Below, piece after piece: positions 1-7,522 of a stretch of 16,825 bases of DNA. Source of the stretch: an uncultured Eubacteriales bacterium (GTDB lineage: Bacteria > Bacillota > Clostridia > Oscillospirales > Oscillospiraceae); the NCBI GenBank assembly GCA_900549865.1, contig URPU01000050.1:1-16825 (forward strand). The letters run 5' to 3'. Each line of letters begins with the position of its first letter. Positions within the stretch are counted from its first letter, which is position 1. The position numbers and the translations under genes were made by a program. A model generated the notes under the pieces. That model had not been told where the DNA came from, ran no database searches, and saw only the letters and a program-made list of their open reading frames with translations.

Positions 1-20
1 AGAACGCAGCGGATCTTTCT

Positions 21-47
21 CGAAAAAGTGGCAGAGCCACTTTTTCG
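21..47. repeat. Intergenic perfect palindrome (12-bp arms)
   Basis: The arms CGAAAAAGTGGC (21-32) and GCCACTTTTTCG (36-47) are perfect inverted copies around a 3-base loop. The palindrome lies just before a GC-rich hairpin and reads the same on either strand. It could be a dispersed REP-like element or a bidirectional terminator, since the arms hold a five-base T or A run. Only one copy is in this window, so repeat status is an inference. Confidence 0.5.
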
Positions 48-57
48 ACAGTCTCCA

Positions 58-87
58 GTCCGCGCCGCGAAAGCGGCGCGGACTTTT
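58..87 (+). terminator. Rho-independent terminator of an upstream gene outside the window
   Basis: GTCCGCGCCGC (58-68) pairs perfectly with GCGGCGCGGAC (73-83) around a GAAA tetraloop, and TTTT follows. No gene end is visible upstream, so it probably ends a transcript entering from the left. Confidence 0.65.
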
Positions 88-101
88 GCGTCTATTAGCA
101 T

Positions 102-130
102 TTGCAATGTGCGCGCTGCCCGGTTATAAT
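102..130 (+). promoter_or_regulatory. Sigma-A-type promoter of the TatD gene
   Basis: A -35 TTGCAA (102-107) and a perfect -10 TATAAT (125-130) are separated by exactly 17 bases. A second TATAAT lies at 140-145 but has no matching -35. The ribosome binding site and start codon follow within 50 bases. Confidence 0.75.
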
Positions 131-172
131 AAGCTGAGTTATAATGAGAGAAAGAAAAACTGAGGTGTGACA

Positions 173-934
173 ATGTATTTTGATACTCATGCGCATTATG
201 ATGACGGCGCGTTTGACGCCGACAGGGAGGCGCTGCTTGCGGCGGTGAATGAGGCCGGTGTGGAGCTCATGCTCGATCCCGGCTGCGACGTGGACAGCAG
301 TGCGGCGGCTGTCGCGCTGGCGGAGAGGTTCGGCTTTATCTATGCGGCTGTCGGGCTGCATCCGGAGGAGCTGGGGCGGATGGACAGCGGCAGTCTTGAA
401 AAAATACGTGTGCTTGCGGCGCATCCAAAGTGCGTTGCGATAGGGGAGATCGGCCTTGATTATTATTGGGATGACAGCCGCAAGGACGAGCAGAAGCGGC
501 TTCTGGCCTGCCAGCTTGAGTTGGCGCTTGAGCTGGACAAGCCCGTTATAATCCATGACCGCGACGCGCACGCCGACTGCTTTGATATCGTCAGCCGCTA
601 CAGCGCACTGCGCGGCGTGTTCCATTGCTACTCCGGCAGCGCCGAAATGGCGCACGAGCTTCTCAAGCGCGGGTGGTACCTCGGCTTTGACGGGCCGGTG
701 ACTTATAAAAATGCGCGCCGCGCCATAGAGGTGCTTGAGGTCTGCCCGGTGGAACGCATCCTTATCGAGACTGACAGCCCCTATCTCAGCCCCGTTCCTA
801 TGCGCGGCAAACGCAACGACTCGAGAAACCTCCGGTACATCGCCGCCAAGATCGCGGAGGTGAAGGGCATGACGCCGGAGGCCGTCGCCGCGGCAACGCT
901 GGAAAACGGAAAGGCGCTGTTCGGCATCGGCTGA
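173..934 (+). CDS. tatD: TatD family metal-dependent nuclease/hydrolase
   Basis: This is a TIM-barrel metallohydrolase of the TatD family, whose members act as metal-dependent 3'-5' DNases or related hydrolases in the cytoplasm. The metal-ligand motifs appear in order. They are the N-terminal HxH (FDTHAHYDD, residues 3-11), the Glu of AIGEIGLDYYW (about 91), the His of KPVIIHDRDAH (about 127), FHCYSGS (about 152) and the Asp of ILIETDSPYLSP (about 203). The 253-residue length is normal for the family. I prefer ATG 173 over the in-frame GTG at 167 because the GAGG at 162-165 lies 7 bases from the ATG but only 1 base from the GTG. The gene has its own promoter and terminator and looks monocistronic. 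The physiological substrate cannot be read from sequence. Confidence 0.93.
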   Translation: MYFDTHAHYDDGAFDADREALLAAVNEAGVELMLDPGCDVDSSAAAVALAERFGFIYAAVGLHPEELGRMDSGSLEKIRVLAAHPKCVAIGEIGLDYYWDDSRKDEQKRLLACQLELALELDKPVIIHDRDAHADCFDIVSRYSALRGVFHCYSGSAEMAHELLKRGWYLGFDGPVTYKNARRAIEVLEVCPVERILIETDSPYLSPVPMRGKRNDSRNLRYIAAKIAEVKGMTPEAVAAATLENGKALFGIG

Positions 935-966
935 AACGATGCACACATTCAAATGTATGAAAACTG

Positions 967-1008
967 AACCACATGACCTGCAATGCCGCAGGCCATGTGG
1001 TTTTTTTA
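967..1008 (+). terminator. Terminator of the TatD gene
   Basis: AACCACATGACCTGC (967-981) pairs with GCAGGCCATGTGGTT (988-1002) with one mismatch and a 6-base loop. A T run continues to 1007. It begins 32 bases after the stop codon. Confidence 0.85.
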
Positions 1009-1020
1009 TATAAATAATTA

Positions 1021-1120
1021 TAGGTAAACAATAATATGTAAATTATATTAAGTAAAATAAATTAGGTAAACAATATTGAGTTTATGATATTACGCATACA
1101 AAAATATGTAAATTATATTA
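1021..1120. repeat. Interleaved direct repeats in AT-rich spacer
   Basis: TAGGTAAACAATA occurs at 1021-1033 and again at 1063-1075. An 18-base unit beginning AATATGTAAATT occurs at 1033-1050 and again at 1103-1120. The two repeat families have different periods (42 and 70 bases). They sit between the convergent terminators of the TatD and CapA genes. No open frame or RNA fold is evident. Confidence 0.6.
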
Positions 1121-1127
1121 TGTGAAG

Positions 1128-1166
1128 CATAAAAATTCAGACCGCACATGCCGTGCGGTCTGAATT
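1128..1166 (-). terminator. Terminator of the CapA-like gene
   Basis: A perfect 14-bp stem (1134-1147 with 1153-1166) has a 5-base loop. Read on the minus strand it is followed directly by TTTTTATG, the T run of a terminator. It lies 19 bases beyond the stop codon of the minus-strand gene. Confidence 0.85.
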
Positions 1167-1185
1167 GCCTGTCGTTATTCGGTTA

Positions 1186-2385
1186 TCAGCCGTAGCTTGC
1201 GTACCAGTTGGAGTAATCCGCGCCCTGAGACTTGGCCTCATATGTGCCAGTCAGCTTGCTCATCACGCGCTCATACGCTTCGCTGCCCTCCTCATACGGA
1301 GTTGGGCAATAGTTGTTGTAATTGTCGGCCATTCTTGCGGCCTTCTCCAGATCGCTGCTGACGCAGCATGGAATGACTTCAAAGCCGTCGCGCGTCACAC
1401 TGCCGTCTATATCGCGCTTGAGCTTGACCTGCACTATCGCGGTGTCGGGGTCGGACGGGCGGGTGCTGCCACCGAATACCCAGTTGCCGAGGCTGTAGAG
1501 TATCAGGCCGCCGTTGTATTCCTCAATGGGCTGCAGGCAGTGCGGATGCGAGGCGTAGACCAGATCCGCCCCCGCGTCTATGACCGCGTGCGCAAGATTT
1601 ATCTGGTTGTCATTCGGCGTGTAGTACAGCTCCAGCCCCCAGTGGAACATGCATATGACGTAGTCCGCGCCCTGCTCACGCAGAGACTGCACGGCGGCCA
1701 CGGCCTCGTCCGTTTTCCAGTCGGGGCGCATGTCATTGCCCGCAGTGTATATGCCGAGCTTAAGGCCGTTCTTCGTCGTGACGATCTGTGCCTGCCTCTC
1801 CGTGCCGTAGGGCAGCCCGGCGGCGGTCAGCGCCTCCAGTGTGCTTTGCAGTCCGGCCTCGCCGAAGTCGAGGCTGTGGTTGTTTGCCGTCGTCACGAAG
1901 TCCACGCCGCCCTCGATCATTATGTTCGCGTAGGCCGTCGGCGCGCGGAAGTAGAACATCTGCCCGGAAGCGAGCTTCTGGTCGGACAGCGTGCATTCAA
2001 AGTTCGCAAGCGTGTATTCGTCGTCCTTGAAGTACTGCACGGTATTCGAGAAAGGATAGGCGTAATTATCCCCGACGACCTTCGGCAGACCGACGTTGCT
2101 GTTTTCAAACTGTAAGCTTGACCACAGCGTACAGTCACCGATGCAGGAAATGGTGAAGTATTCCGGCTGCGGCTCCGGCGTGGGTTCGGGCGTCGGCTCC
2201 GGCGTGGCCTCGACATTGGGAGTTGGCGTCGCCTGTGCCGCCATTGCCGCGGCGGCTTCCTGTTCTTCCGCGGCGGCCTTCTCGGCGTTCAGCACGTCCA
2301 GCCGCGCCTTGAACAGCACGACCATCACCACTGCCAGCACCAGCAAAACAACTGCCTGGACCACATATTTCAAAACCTTGTTCAT
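1186..2385 (-). CDS. CapA family protein (poly-gamma-glutamate synthesis-like), membrane anchored
   Basis: Residues 8-25 form one hydrophobic N-terminal anchor. An Ala/Glu-rich stretch and a TPEP-repeat linker (about 60-74) follow, then the CapA/metallophosphatase-fold domain from about 77 to 345. Its conserved elements are visible: IGDCTL (82-87), NFECTL (128-133), ANNHSLDFGEAGL (167-179), FHWGLEL (247-253), DLVYASHPHCLQPI (274-287) and LYSLGNW (296-302). The domain is predicted to lie outside the membrane. Start ATG 2383-2385 has a GAGG 8 bases upstream on the minus strand. No capB, capC or capE is nearby, so poly-gamma-glutamate synthesis should not be assumed. Stand-alone CapA-like proteins are common in Clostridia and mostly uncharacterised. 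The gene has its own consensus promoter and terminator, so it is probably monocistronic. Family confidence is high; function confidence is low. Confidence 0.9.
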   Translation of the reverse strand: MNKVLKYVVQAVVLLVLAVVMVVLFKARLDVLNAEKAAAEEQEAAAAMAAQATPTPNVEATPEPTPEPTPEPQPEYFTISCIGDCTLWSSLQFENSNVGLPKVVGDNYAYPFSNTVQYFKDDEYTLANFECTLSDQKLASGQMFYFRAPTAYANIMIEGGVDFVTTANNHSLDFGEAGLQSTLEALTAAGLPYGTERQAQIVTTKNGLKLGIYTAGNDMRPDWKTDEAVAAVQSLREQGADYVICMFHWGLELYYTPNDNQINLAHAVIDAGADLVYASHPHCLQPIEEYNGGLILYSLGNWVFGGSTRPSDPDTAIVQVKLKRDIDGSVTRDGFEVIPCCVSSDLEKAARMADNYNNYCPTPYEEGSEAYERVMSKLTGTYEAKSQGADYSNWYASYG

Positions 2386-2423
2386 TGCGTAAACCTCGGA
2401 AAATCTACAAGCTGAGTCATTAC

Positions 2424-2452
2424 ATTATACAATCCCGCTGCCCTTTCGTCAA
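2424..2452 (-). promoter_or_regulatory. Sigma-A-type promoter of the CapA-like gene
   Basis: On the minus strand the -35 is TTGACG (2452-2447) and the -10 is a perfect TATAAT (2429-2424), with a 17-base spacer. This predicts a start roughly 30 bases before the ATG. Confidence 0.85.
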
Positions 2453-2516
2453 GAACCGCGCGTGTGTACTACTATAATTTAAGATTTATATTTAAGATTC
2501 AAGAATTATGGCGTAT

Positions 2517-2552
2517 AAAAGACAGCCCAGACAGGTCTTGCTGTCTGGGCTG
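2517..2552 (-). terminator. Terminator of hppA
   Basis: CAGCCCAGACAG (2523-2534) and CTGTCTGGGCTG (2541-2552) form a perfect 12-bp stem. On the minus strand it is followed by TCTTTTATA. It lies about 30 bases past the hppA stop codon. Confidence 0.8.
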
Positions 2553-2582
2553 CGTGGCTGATCGCGGCGGTATATGTATTCC

Positions 2583-4577
2583 TCAAAGGAGGCCGCCGAT
2601 GCGGATGAATATAGGGGCGAAAACAAGGGAGACAACGGTCATAAGCTTGATGAGTATGTTGATGGACGGGCCGGAGGTGTCCTTGAACGGGTCGCCGACG
2701 GTGTCGCCGACAACGGCGGCCTTGTGCGCGCTGGAGCCTTTGCCGCCGTGGTGACCGCCCTCAATGTACTTCTTCGCGTTGTCCCATGCGCCGCCGGAGT
2801 TGGACATATATATCGCCAGCAGCACGCCCGTCACGAGGGAGCCTGCCAGCAGGCCACCAAGCGCGCCCGGCCCGAACAGGATGCCGACGAGCAGCGGCGC
2901 GGCCACGGCCATCACGCCCGGAACTATCATTTCATGCAGCGCGGCCCTTGTGGAGATGGACACGCAGGTGCCGTAGTCCGGCTTTGCCTTGCCTTCAAGA
3001 ATGCCGGGGATCTCGCGGAACTGGCGGCGCACCTCTTCGATCATCTTGTATGCGGCCTTGGACACGGAGTCCATCGTCATCGCGGAGAAGGCGAAGGGCA
3101 GCATGCCGCCGATAAGCAGACCGATGACGACATACGGGCTGAGGAGATCCAGCACGTCAAGCTGCACCTCAGTCGCGTAGGAGACGAACAGCGCCAGCGC
3201 CGTCAGCGCGGCGGAGCCGATGGCGAAGCCCTTGCCCATGGCGGCGGTGGTGTTGCCCACGGCGTCCAGCTTGTCGGTGATCTCACGCACGTGCGGGTCA
3301 AGGCCGCTCATCTCGGCGATGCCGCCGGAATTGTCGGCAATGGGGCCGTAGGCGTCCACGGCCACGGTGATGCCCGTTGTGCACAGCATGCCCACGGCGG
3401 CCAGCGCGATGCCGTACAGGTCGCCGGTGACGGAGTAGGAGATGTAAATGCCGAGGCATATGAGAAGTATGGGCACCCAGGTGCTCTTCATGCCGACGGC
3501 CACGCCGCTGATTATCGTCGTGGCGGAGCCGGTCTCGGACTGATCCGCGATGCGCTTGACGGAGCTGTAGTCCTCAGAGGTGTAGACCTCCGTCACAAAG
3601 CCGATGACAAGGCCGACCACTATGCCTGCGATGACCGCGGCGGAGCAGTAGAAGCGGCCGAAGAAAAGCCTGCTCATGAAAATCGAGGCCAGCGCCACTA
3701 TCGCGGCCGAAACGTAAGAGCCCATTTTCAGAGCCTTGTGCGGGTTGGAATCGTCCTTCCCGCGGACAAAGAACGTGGCGATGATGGAGGCGATTATGCC
3801 CACCGCCGCGATGGCGAGCGGGAACAGCGCGCCCGCGCCCTCAAAAGCGCCGCCCGGGATGGCCACGCCCAGCGTCAGCGCGGAGACAAGCGCGCCGACG
3901 TAGGATTCAAACAGATCCGCGCCCATGCCGGCCACGTCGCCGACGTTGTCGCCGACGTTATCCGCGATGACGGCGGGGTTGCGCGGGTCGTCCTCGGGTA
4001 TTCCGGCCTCGACCTTGCCCACAAGGTCTGCACCGACGTCTGCGGCCTTGGTGTATATGCCGCCGCCGACGCGCGCGAACAGCGCGATGGACGAAGCGCC
4101 CAGCGAGAAGCCGAAGAGGATGTTGTAATTCCCCGTCAGCATGTATATAAGGCTGCACCCCAGCAGACCCAGCCCGACAACGCACATCCCCATGACGGAG
4201 CCGCCGGAGAACGCGATGGACAGGGCGCGGTTCATGCCGTGCTCCATCGCGGCGTTCGCCGTGCGCACGTTTGCGCGCGTGGCGACCTTCATCCCGAAGA
4301 AGCCCGCCAGAATGGAGAACAGCGCGCCGATGACAAAGCACACGGCGGTGCCGGTGTTTATGAAAATTGCTATCAGCACGAAAAGCACCGTGATGAAGAT
4401 AGCCAGAATTTTATACTCGGACTTGAGGAAAGCGTCCGCGCCCTCGGCGATAGATGCCGCTATCTCCTGCATCCGGCTGTTGCCCGGCGCAGCTTTTTGT
4501 ACATAATGCGCTTTATACCCGGCGAATATCAGCGCCAGGATTGCAGCCACAGGAGTAAGCCAAACGAACAAATTCAT
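2583..4577 (-). CDS. hppA: K+-dependent membrane-bound ion-translocating pyrophosphatase
   Basis: This is an integral membrane pyrophosphatase (664 residues, normal for bacterial forms, about 16 membrane helices expected). It hydrolyses PPi and pumps H+ and/or Na+ out of the cytoplasm. The catalytic signature DVGADLVGKVEAGIPEDDP is at about 180-198. It is followed by DNVGDNVGDVAGMGADLFESY (206-226) and by the late Asp/Lys loop VVGDTVGDPFKDTSGPS (622-638). In the motif GNTTAAMGKGFAIGSA (441-455) the residues at 445 and 448 are Ala and Gly. K+-independent enzymes have Lys and Thr there, so this looks like the K+-dependent class. Whether Na+, H+ or both are pumped cannot be settled by eye. ATG 4575-4577 has AAGGAGA 7 bases upstream. 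The gene stands alone between its own promoter and terminator. Confidence 0.96.
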   Translation of the reverse strand: MNLFVWLTPVAAILALIFAGYKAHYVQKAAPGNSRMQEIAASIAEGADAFLKSEYKILAIFITVLFVLIAIFINTGTAVCFVIGALFSILAGFFGMKVATRANVRTANAAMEHGMNRALSIAFSGGSVMGMCVVGLGLLGCSLIYMLTGNYNILFGFSLGASSIALFARVGGGIYTKAADVGADLVGKVEAGIPEDDPRNPAVIADNVGDNVGDVAGMGADLFESYVGALVSALTLGVAIPGGAFEGAGALFPLAIAAVGIIASIIATFFVRGKDDSNPHKALKMGSYVSAAIVALASIFMSRLFFGRFYCSAAVIAGIVVGLVIGFVTEVYTSEDYSSVKRIADQSETGSATTIISGVAVGMKSTWVPILLICLGIYISYSVTGDLYGIALAAVGMLCTTGITVAVDAYGPIADNSGGIAEMSGLDPHVREITDKLDAVGNTTAAMGKGFAIGSAALTALALFVSYATEVQLDVLDLLSPYVVIGLLIGGMLPFAFSAMTMDSVSKAAYKMIEEVRRQFREIPGILEGKAKPDYGTCVSISTRAALHEMIVPGVMAVAAPLLVGILFGPGALGGLLAGSLVTGVLLAIYMSNSGGAWDNAKKYIEGGHHGGKGSSAHKAAVVGDTVGDPFKDTSGPSINILIKLMTVVSLVFAPIFIRIGGLL

Positions 4578-4590
4578 GAAACGATCTCCT

Positions 4591-4616
4591 TAAAAAAACT
4601 AAGAGGCAGCGCCTCT
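4591..4616 (-). promoter_or_regulatory. Terminator-like hairpin in the hppA leader, abutting the RBS
   Basis: Read on the minus strand, AGAGGC and GCCTCT form a 6-bp GC-rich stem (4616-4602). TAG and seven T residues follow, then immediately the AAGGAGA ribosome binding site. The shape is that of a small intrinsic terminator or attenuator inside the leader. The short stem makes its efficiency uncertain. Confidence 0.45.
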
Positions 4617-4622
4617 ATGTGC

Positions 4623-4651
4623 ATATTAACCTATAAACGCAAAAATAGCAA
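4623..4651 (-). promoter_or_regulatory. Candidate hppA promoter
   Basis: On the minus strand a -35-like TTGCTA (4651-4646) and a -10-like TAATAT (4628-4623) are 17 bases apart. Both hexamers deviate from consensus. This is the best placed candidate upstream of hppA. Confidence 0.45.
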
Positions 4652-4808
4652 GGCGAAATACACAATTTTATATGCAGATTCAACAAGTTCGTGTAAAGCG
4701 CTGAAATATCAAGGCGTATAAAGACCTTTATGGTCGAATTCAACAAAAAATGAAAAATCCTGCACAGCATAAAATACACGATTTTGCGTATAATGAAAAT
4801 TTACAGCA

Positions 4809-4877
4809 ATTTGTGCACAAATATCATCGAATATCCGAAAAATAAAAATAATATCGCACAAATAAACTGCACAAATA
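4809..4877. repeat. Cluster of four GCACAAAT words, candidate operator array
   Basis: GCACAAATA occurs exactly at 4815-4823, 4856-4864 and 4869-4877. An inverted copy overlaps the first and makes the perfect 14-bp palindrome ATTTGTGCACAAAT at 4809-4822. A partial fourth forward copy (GCACAAC) lies at 4893. The spacing is irregular, so this resembles a set of protein-binding sites more than a tandem duplication. Function is inferred only. Confidence 0.5.
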
Positions 4878-5256
4878 CAAATTATTTATTATGCACAACG
4901 GCAGAGCGCACCGCCGAGTACTATTATTATATTTAAATTAAATTTGCAGCGGCGGCTTGCCTTTGCGACACACCGGTGATATTATGTAAACAATGCGCGC
5001 AGAGCAGCGCCTCGGCGCGGATAGGGGAGGGGCGGCACTTTCGGCCCGTCGGAGAAAAAATCTGAAAAAATGTCCGCCGGGCATGAAACTTTTTTGTTTT
5101 TAAAACGTTATATATGTAGACGCCGCGGATGGGCGGAAGCCCTGCACCGGCATTGAAAATATGCGGGCTATATATTGAACGCCCTGCAAATCTCCACACA
5201 AAATGTAGAGTAATTACAAAACGGTAAAAAATAATGAAAAAATTCAGAAAAAAGTC

Positions 5257-5285
5257 TTGCAATTTCGGAAACATTGTGTTACATT
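5257..5285 (+). promoter_or_regulatory. Promoter of the Ig-like surface protein gene
   Basis: A -35 TTGCAA (5257-5262) and a -10 TACATT (5280-5285) have a 17-base spacer. This predicts a start near 5292 and a leader of about 70 bases. Confidence 0.6.
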
Positions 5286-5304
5286 ATGTGTGACCTTAAT
5301 AGGG

Positions 5305-5353
5305 CGCGGCAACTCGTGCCGCGTGAGATATCGTATCAAATCTCATAAGGGGG
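5305..5353 (+). promoter_or_regulatory. Two-hairpin 5' leader ending in a strong RBS
   Basis: CGCGGCA (5305-5311) pairs with TGCCGCG (5317-5323). Directly after it TGAGAT (5324-5329) pairs with ATCTCA (5340-5345). The AAGGGGG ribosome binding site (5347-5353) starts 1 base later and lies 8 bases before ATG 5362. Stacked hairpins at a 5' end that leave the RBS free could stabilise the messenger; this is inferred. Confidence 0.5.
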
Positions 5354-5361
5354 ATTTTTAG

Positions 5362-7485
5362 ATGAAAACCATGAAGAAAGTAATTTCCACGCTGCTGCTG
5401 GTTTGCATGCTGGCCAGCGTCCTCGCGGTGTCCGCATATGCGGTCGGCGAGAGCATCGCTTTCGATAAGATCGCAAGCGGTGCAACTGTTACTTCGGAGA
5501 ATGTCAACATCTCCGTCAAAGCAAAGGATCTTGCGTCTGGCCACACCTACAAAGTCAGATGGTCCAGCGGCAGCTTCAGTTATTCTGCGGATGTGACCGT
5601 TAATGCGTCTGACCCGACTCTGGGCTTCGCCTATGCGGAGATAACGCCGAGTGAACTTGGCGCTTCCGGCCAGCACACCATCACGGCAGAGCTTGTTGAC
5701 ATCACCGATGGCGAGCCTGGCACTGTCGTCAGTTCCGCGCTCGGCTACGTTACGACGAACCCCGCGGTGGAGATAACCTCCGTCACCATGACGCCCAACG
5801 CCATCAGCCTCAACGTAATAAACAACCCCAAGTATGACAAGCTCGTTCCCGTGTATAACAACAGCAGCAACAGCGGCATCACGCCCAACAGCATTTCCTG
5901 GTGGTCCGATGACGAATCCGTTGCCACCGTCGAGAACGGCGTTGTTCACGCAAAGAAACCCGGTACAACGAAGATCTGGGTCAAGGTGAATGACAACACC
6001 AACCTCAAGGACTTCTGCACCGTCACCGTCAGCACTGAGCTTGAAAGCTTCACTCTCAGCAAGACTCAGCTTGTCATCGAGAAGGGCAACACCGAGGCCA
6101 TAGTGGCCACCGTCGTGCCCGCGGATGTGTTCACCGTGACATGGTCCTCCAAGAACCCCGATGTGGCAAAGGTCGATAACGCCGGCAACGTCACCGCAGT
6201 TGCGGCCGGCACCACTGTTATCTATGCCACGGCCGGCGGCGTGACGCGCACCTGCGACGTCACCGTGACCGACCCCAGCAAGCCCACCGTCACCATCACC
6301 GGCCCCAAGTATGAGATCGCCAAGGGCGAGACCGTCACCTATACCGCCTCCTTCTCCGGCGGTGCTTCCGGTGTGTACATAGACCACTGGTCTGCTGATT
6401 CCAACGCTGTTTCCATCAGCTACAACGGCAGCACCTGCAAGGTCACCGGGCTTGAAAAGACCTCCAGCCCCGTCACCCTCACGGCTTACGCACGCAAGGG
6501 CTCCAACACCGTCCTCTATCAGGGCAGCGTACAGATCACTGTCGGCAACGTGCGCACCATCACCCTCATTGCCAACCCCAGCAACATCGCCGTTGCGGGC
6601 GGCAAGTCCACTGTCAGTGTCTCCGGCGCGAATTCCGGCGAGGTCTACGATTGGACCATCGCCCCCAGCTCCTCCGCAGTCATGACTTCCTACAGCACCT
6701 ACGCACAGAGCGTTGACATAGTCGGTGGCAACGCGGACGGCTACATCCAGGTCACCGCGACCCTGCGCGGCAACAGCAGCGTGAAGGCCACCACGACCGT
6801 CAGCGTCCTCTCCGAGGAGCCTTACAACGCCACCATCAGCCCCAGCAGCGTCACATGGTCCAAGGGTCAGGGCAACCTTGAGTTCACTCTCAAGCCCTAC
6901 CTGTACGACGCATACCTCGACGGCGTGCTTATTTCCGGCAGCCAGAACTCCTCCAAGTACAGCTACGTATGGAGCGGCAACTTCATCCTGAAGTCCTCCT
7001 ACCTCCAGACGCTGTCCGCCGGTACTCACACCCTGAAGGTCAGAACGACCGACAACAGCAATGGTACCATACCCAACGGCATAGTCTATGCCACCATCAC
7101 CATCAACGGCACTGCCAGCGCCGCCTACGGCGACAACGCCCATGTCCGCGGCAACAGCAACAACCTTTACTTCAACTCCACCGGCGCCATCAAGAATGTC
7201 TACATAAGCAACCAGCTTATCGACCCGGCAAACTACACCCTCGATTCCACCGGCAGGAGCCTCACCCTCAAGGCCAACTTCCTGAATCTGCTCAACTACG
7301 GCACCTACACCATGAAGCTTGAGACCACCAACGGCACGACCGAGACCACGACCTTCCGCATCGTCACGGCGAACTACGCCCCCGCGACCGGCGACGAGAG
7401 CAATCTCGCCCTGTGGATCGCAGTGATGATAGTCTCCGGCGCAGGCGCGATAGCCTTGATCCCGAGAAGGAAGAAGGAGATGTAA
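5362..7485 (+). CDS. Secreted cell-surface protein with Ig-like (BIG2-type) domains and PxTG sorting tail
   Basis: Residues 1-28 are a signal peptide (a KK-containing start, then a Leu/Val-rich core ending SAYA). An N-terminal beta-rich domain reaches about 132. Two bacterial Ig-like group 2 domains follow at about 136-225 and 226-303, the second with the typical pattern WSSKNPDVAKVDNAGNVTAV. Two further Ig-like modules lie at about 305-395 and 396-487. Two related C-terminal modules at about 490-580 and 590-660 share a pattern like LKSSYLQTLSAGTHTLKV, reminiscent of X2-type Ig modules. The tail is a sorting signal: APATGD (673-678), a hydrophobic segment, then RRKK. The first motif residue is Ala rather than Leu, so a class B-like sortase accepting xPxTG is more likely than classic LPxTG sortase. 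No catalytic motif is seen. It may act in adhesion or envelope structure. Start and RBS are unambiguous. Confidence 0.88.
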   Translation: MKTMKKVISTLLLVCMLASVLAVSAYAVGESIAFDKIASGATVTSENVNISVKAKDLASGHTYKVRWSSGSFSYSADVTVNASDPTLGFAYAEITPSELGASGQHTITAELVDITDGEPGTVVSSALGYVTTNPAVEITSVTMTPNAISLNVINNPKYDKLVPVYNNSSNSGITPNSISWWSDDESVATVENGVVHAKKPGTTKIWVKVNDNTNLKDFCTVTVSTELESFTLSKTQLVIEKGNTEAIVATVVPADVFTVTWSSKNPDVAKVDNAGNVTAVAAGTTVIYATAGGVTRTCDVTVTDPSKPTVTITGPKYEIAKGETVTYTASFSGGASGVYIDHWSADSNAVSISYNGSTCKVTGLEKTSSPVTLTAYARKGSNTVLYQGSVQITVGNVRTITLIANPSNIAVAGGKSTVSVSGANSGEVYDWTIAPSSSAVMTSYSTYAQSVDIVGGNADGYIQVTATLRGNSSVKATTTVSVLSEEPYNATISPSSVTWSKGQGNLEFTLKPYLYDAYLDGVLISGSQNSSKYSYVWSGNFILKSSYLQTLSAGTHTLKVRTTDNSNGTIPNGIVYATITINGTASAAYGDNAHVRGNSNNLYFNSTGAIKNVYISNQLIDPANYTLDSTGRSLTLKANFLNLLNYGTYTMKLETTNGTTETTTFRIVTANYAPATGDESNLALWIAVMIVSGAGAIALIPRRKKEM

Positions 7486-7522
7486 GCCGGACGGCTGCAT
7501 CGAAAGCGAAATAAAATGACGG

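Larger units (their letters stand above)
4617..5256. other. Gene-poor, mostly AT-rich intergenic region with repeats
   Basis: This is most of the 784-base gap between the hppA start and the Ig-like protein start. I see no frame with a plausible ribosome binding site. The left part (to about 4935) is very AT-rich and holds degenerate repeats: CAAGGCG at 4649 and 4710, ATTCAACAA at 4678 and 4738, and AAATACAC followed by AATTTT or GATTTT at 4656 and 4772. It also holds a cluster of GCACAAAT words. The right part (about 4940-5060) is GC-richer without a recognisable RNA or gene. Confidence 0.6.

Noticed and set aside
1153..2115. A 320-residue plus-strand frame opposite the CapA-like gene
   Set aside because: It starts inside the CapA terminator hairpin and has no RBS; the CapA motifs are on the minus strand.
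2574..4721. A 715-residue open frame on the plus strand opposite hppA
   Set aside because: It is His/Gly/Asp/Arg-rich without domains and mirrors the GC-rich codon use of hppA, whose product is unmistakable on the other strand.
5098..5180. GGGC-GGAA-GCCC and neighbouring GC-rich bits near 5130 as a possible riboswitch
   Set aside because: There is only one short stem with no conserved core that I recognise and no adjacent expression platform; too weak to call.
4933..5274. A 113-residue minus-strand frame in the hppA to Ig-protein gap
   Set aside because: It has no ribosome binding site near its ATG, overlaps the promoter of the divergent gene and has no recognisable motif.
5296..7500. A 734-residue minus-strand open frame opposite the Ig-like protein
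   Set aside because: It is a codon-bias shadow. The plus-strand frame has signal peptide, domains, sorting tail and RBS; the minus frame has none and would cross the promoter and leader.
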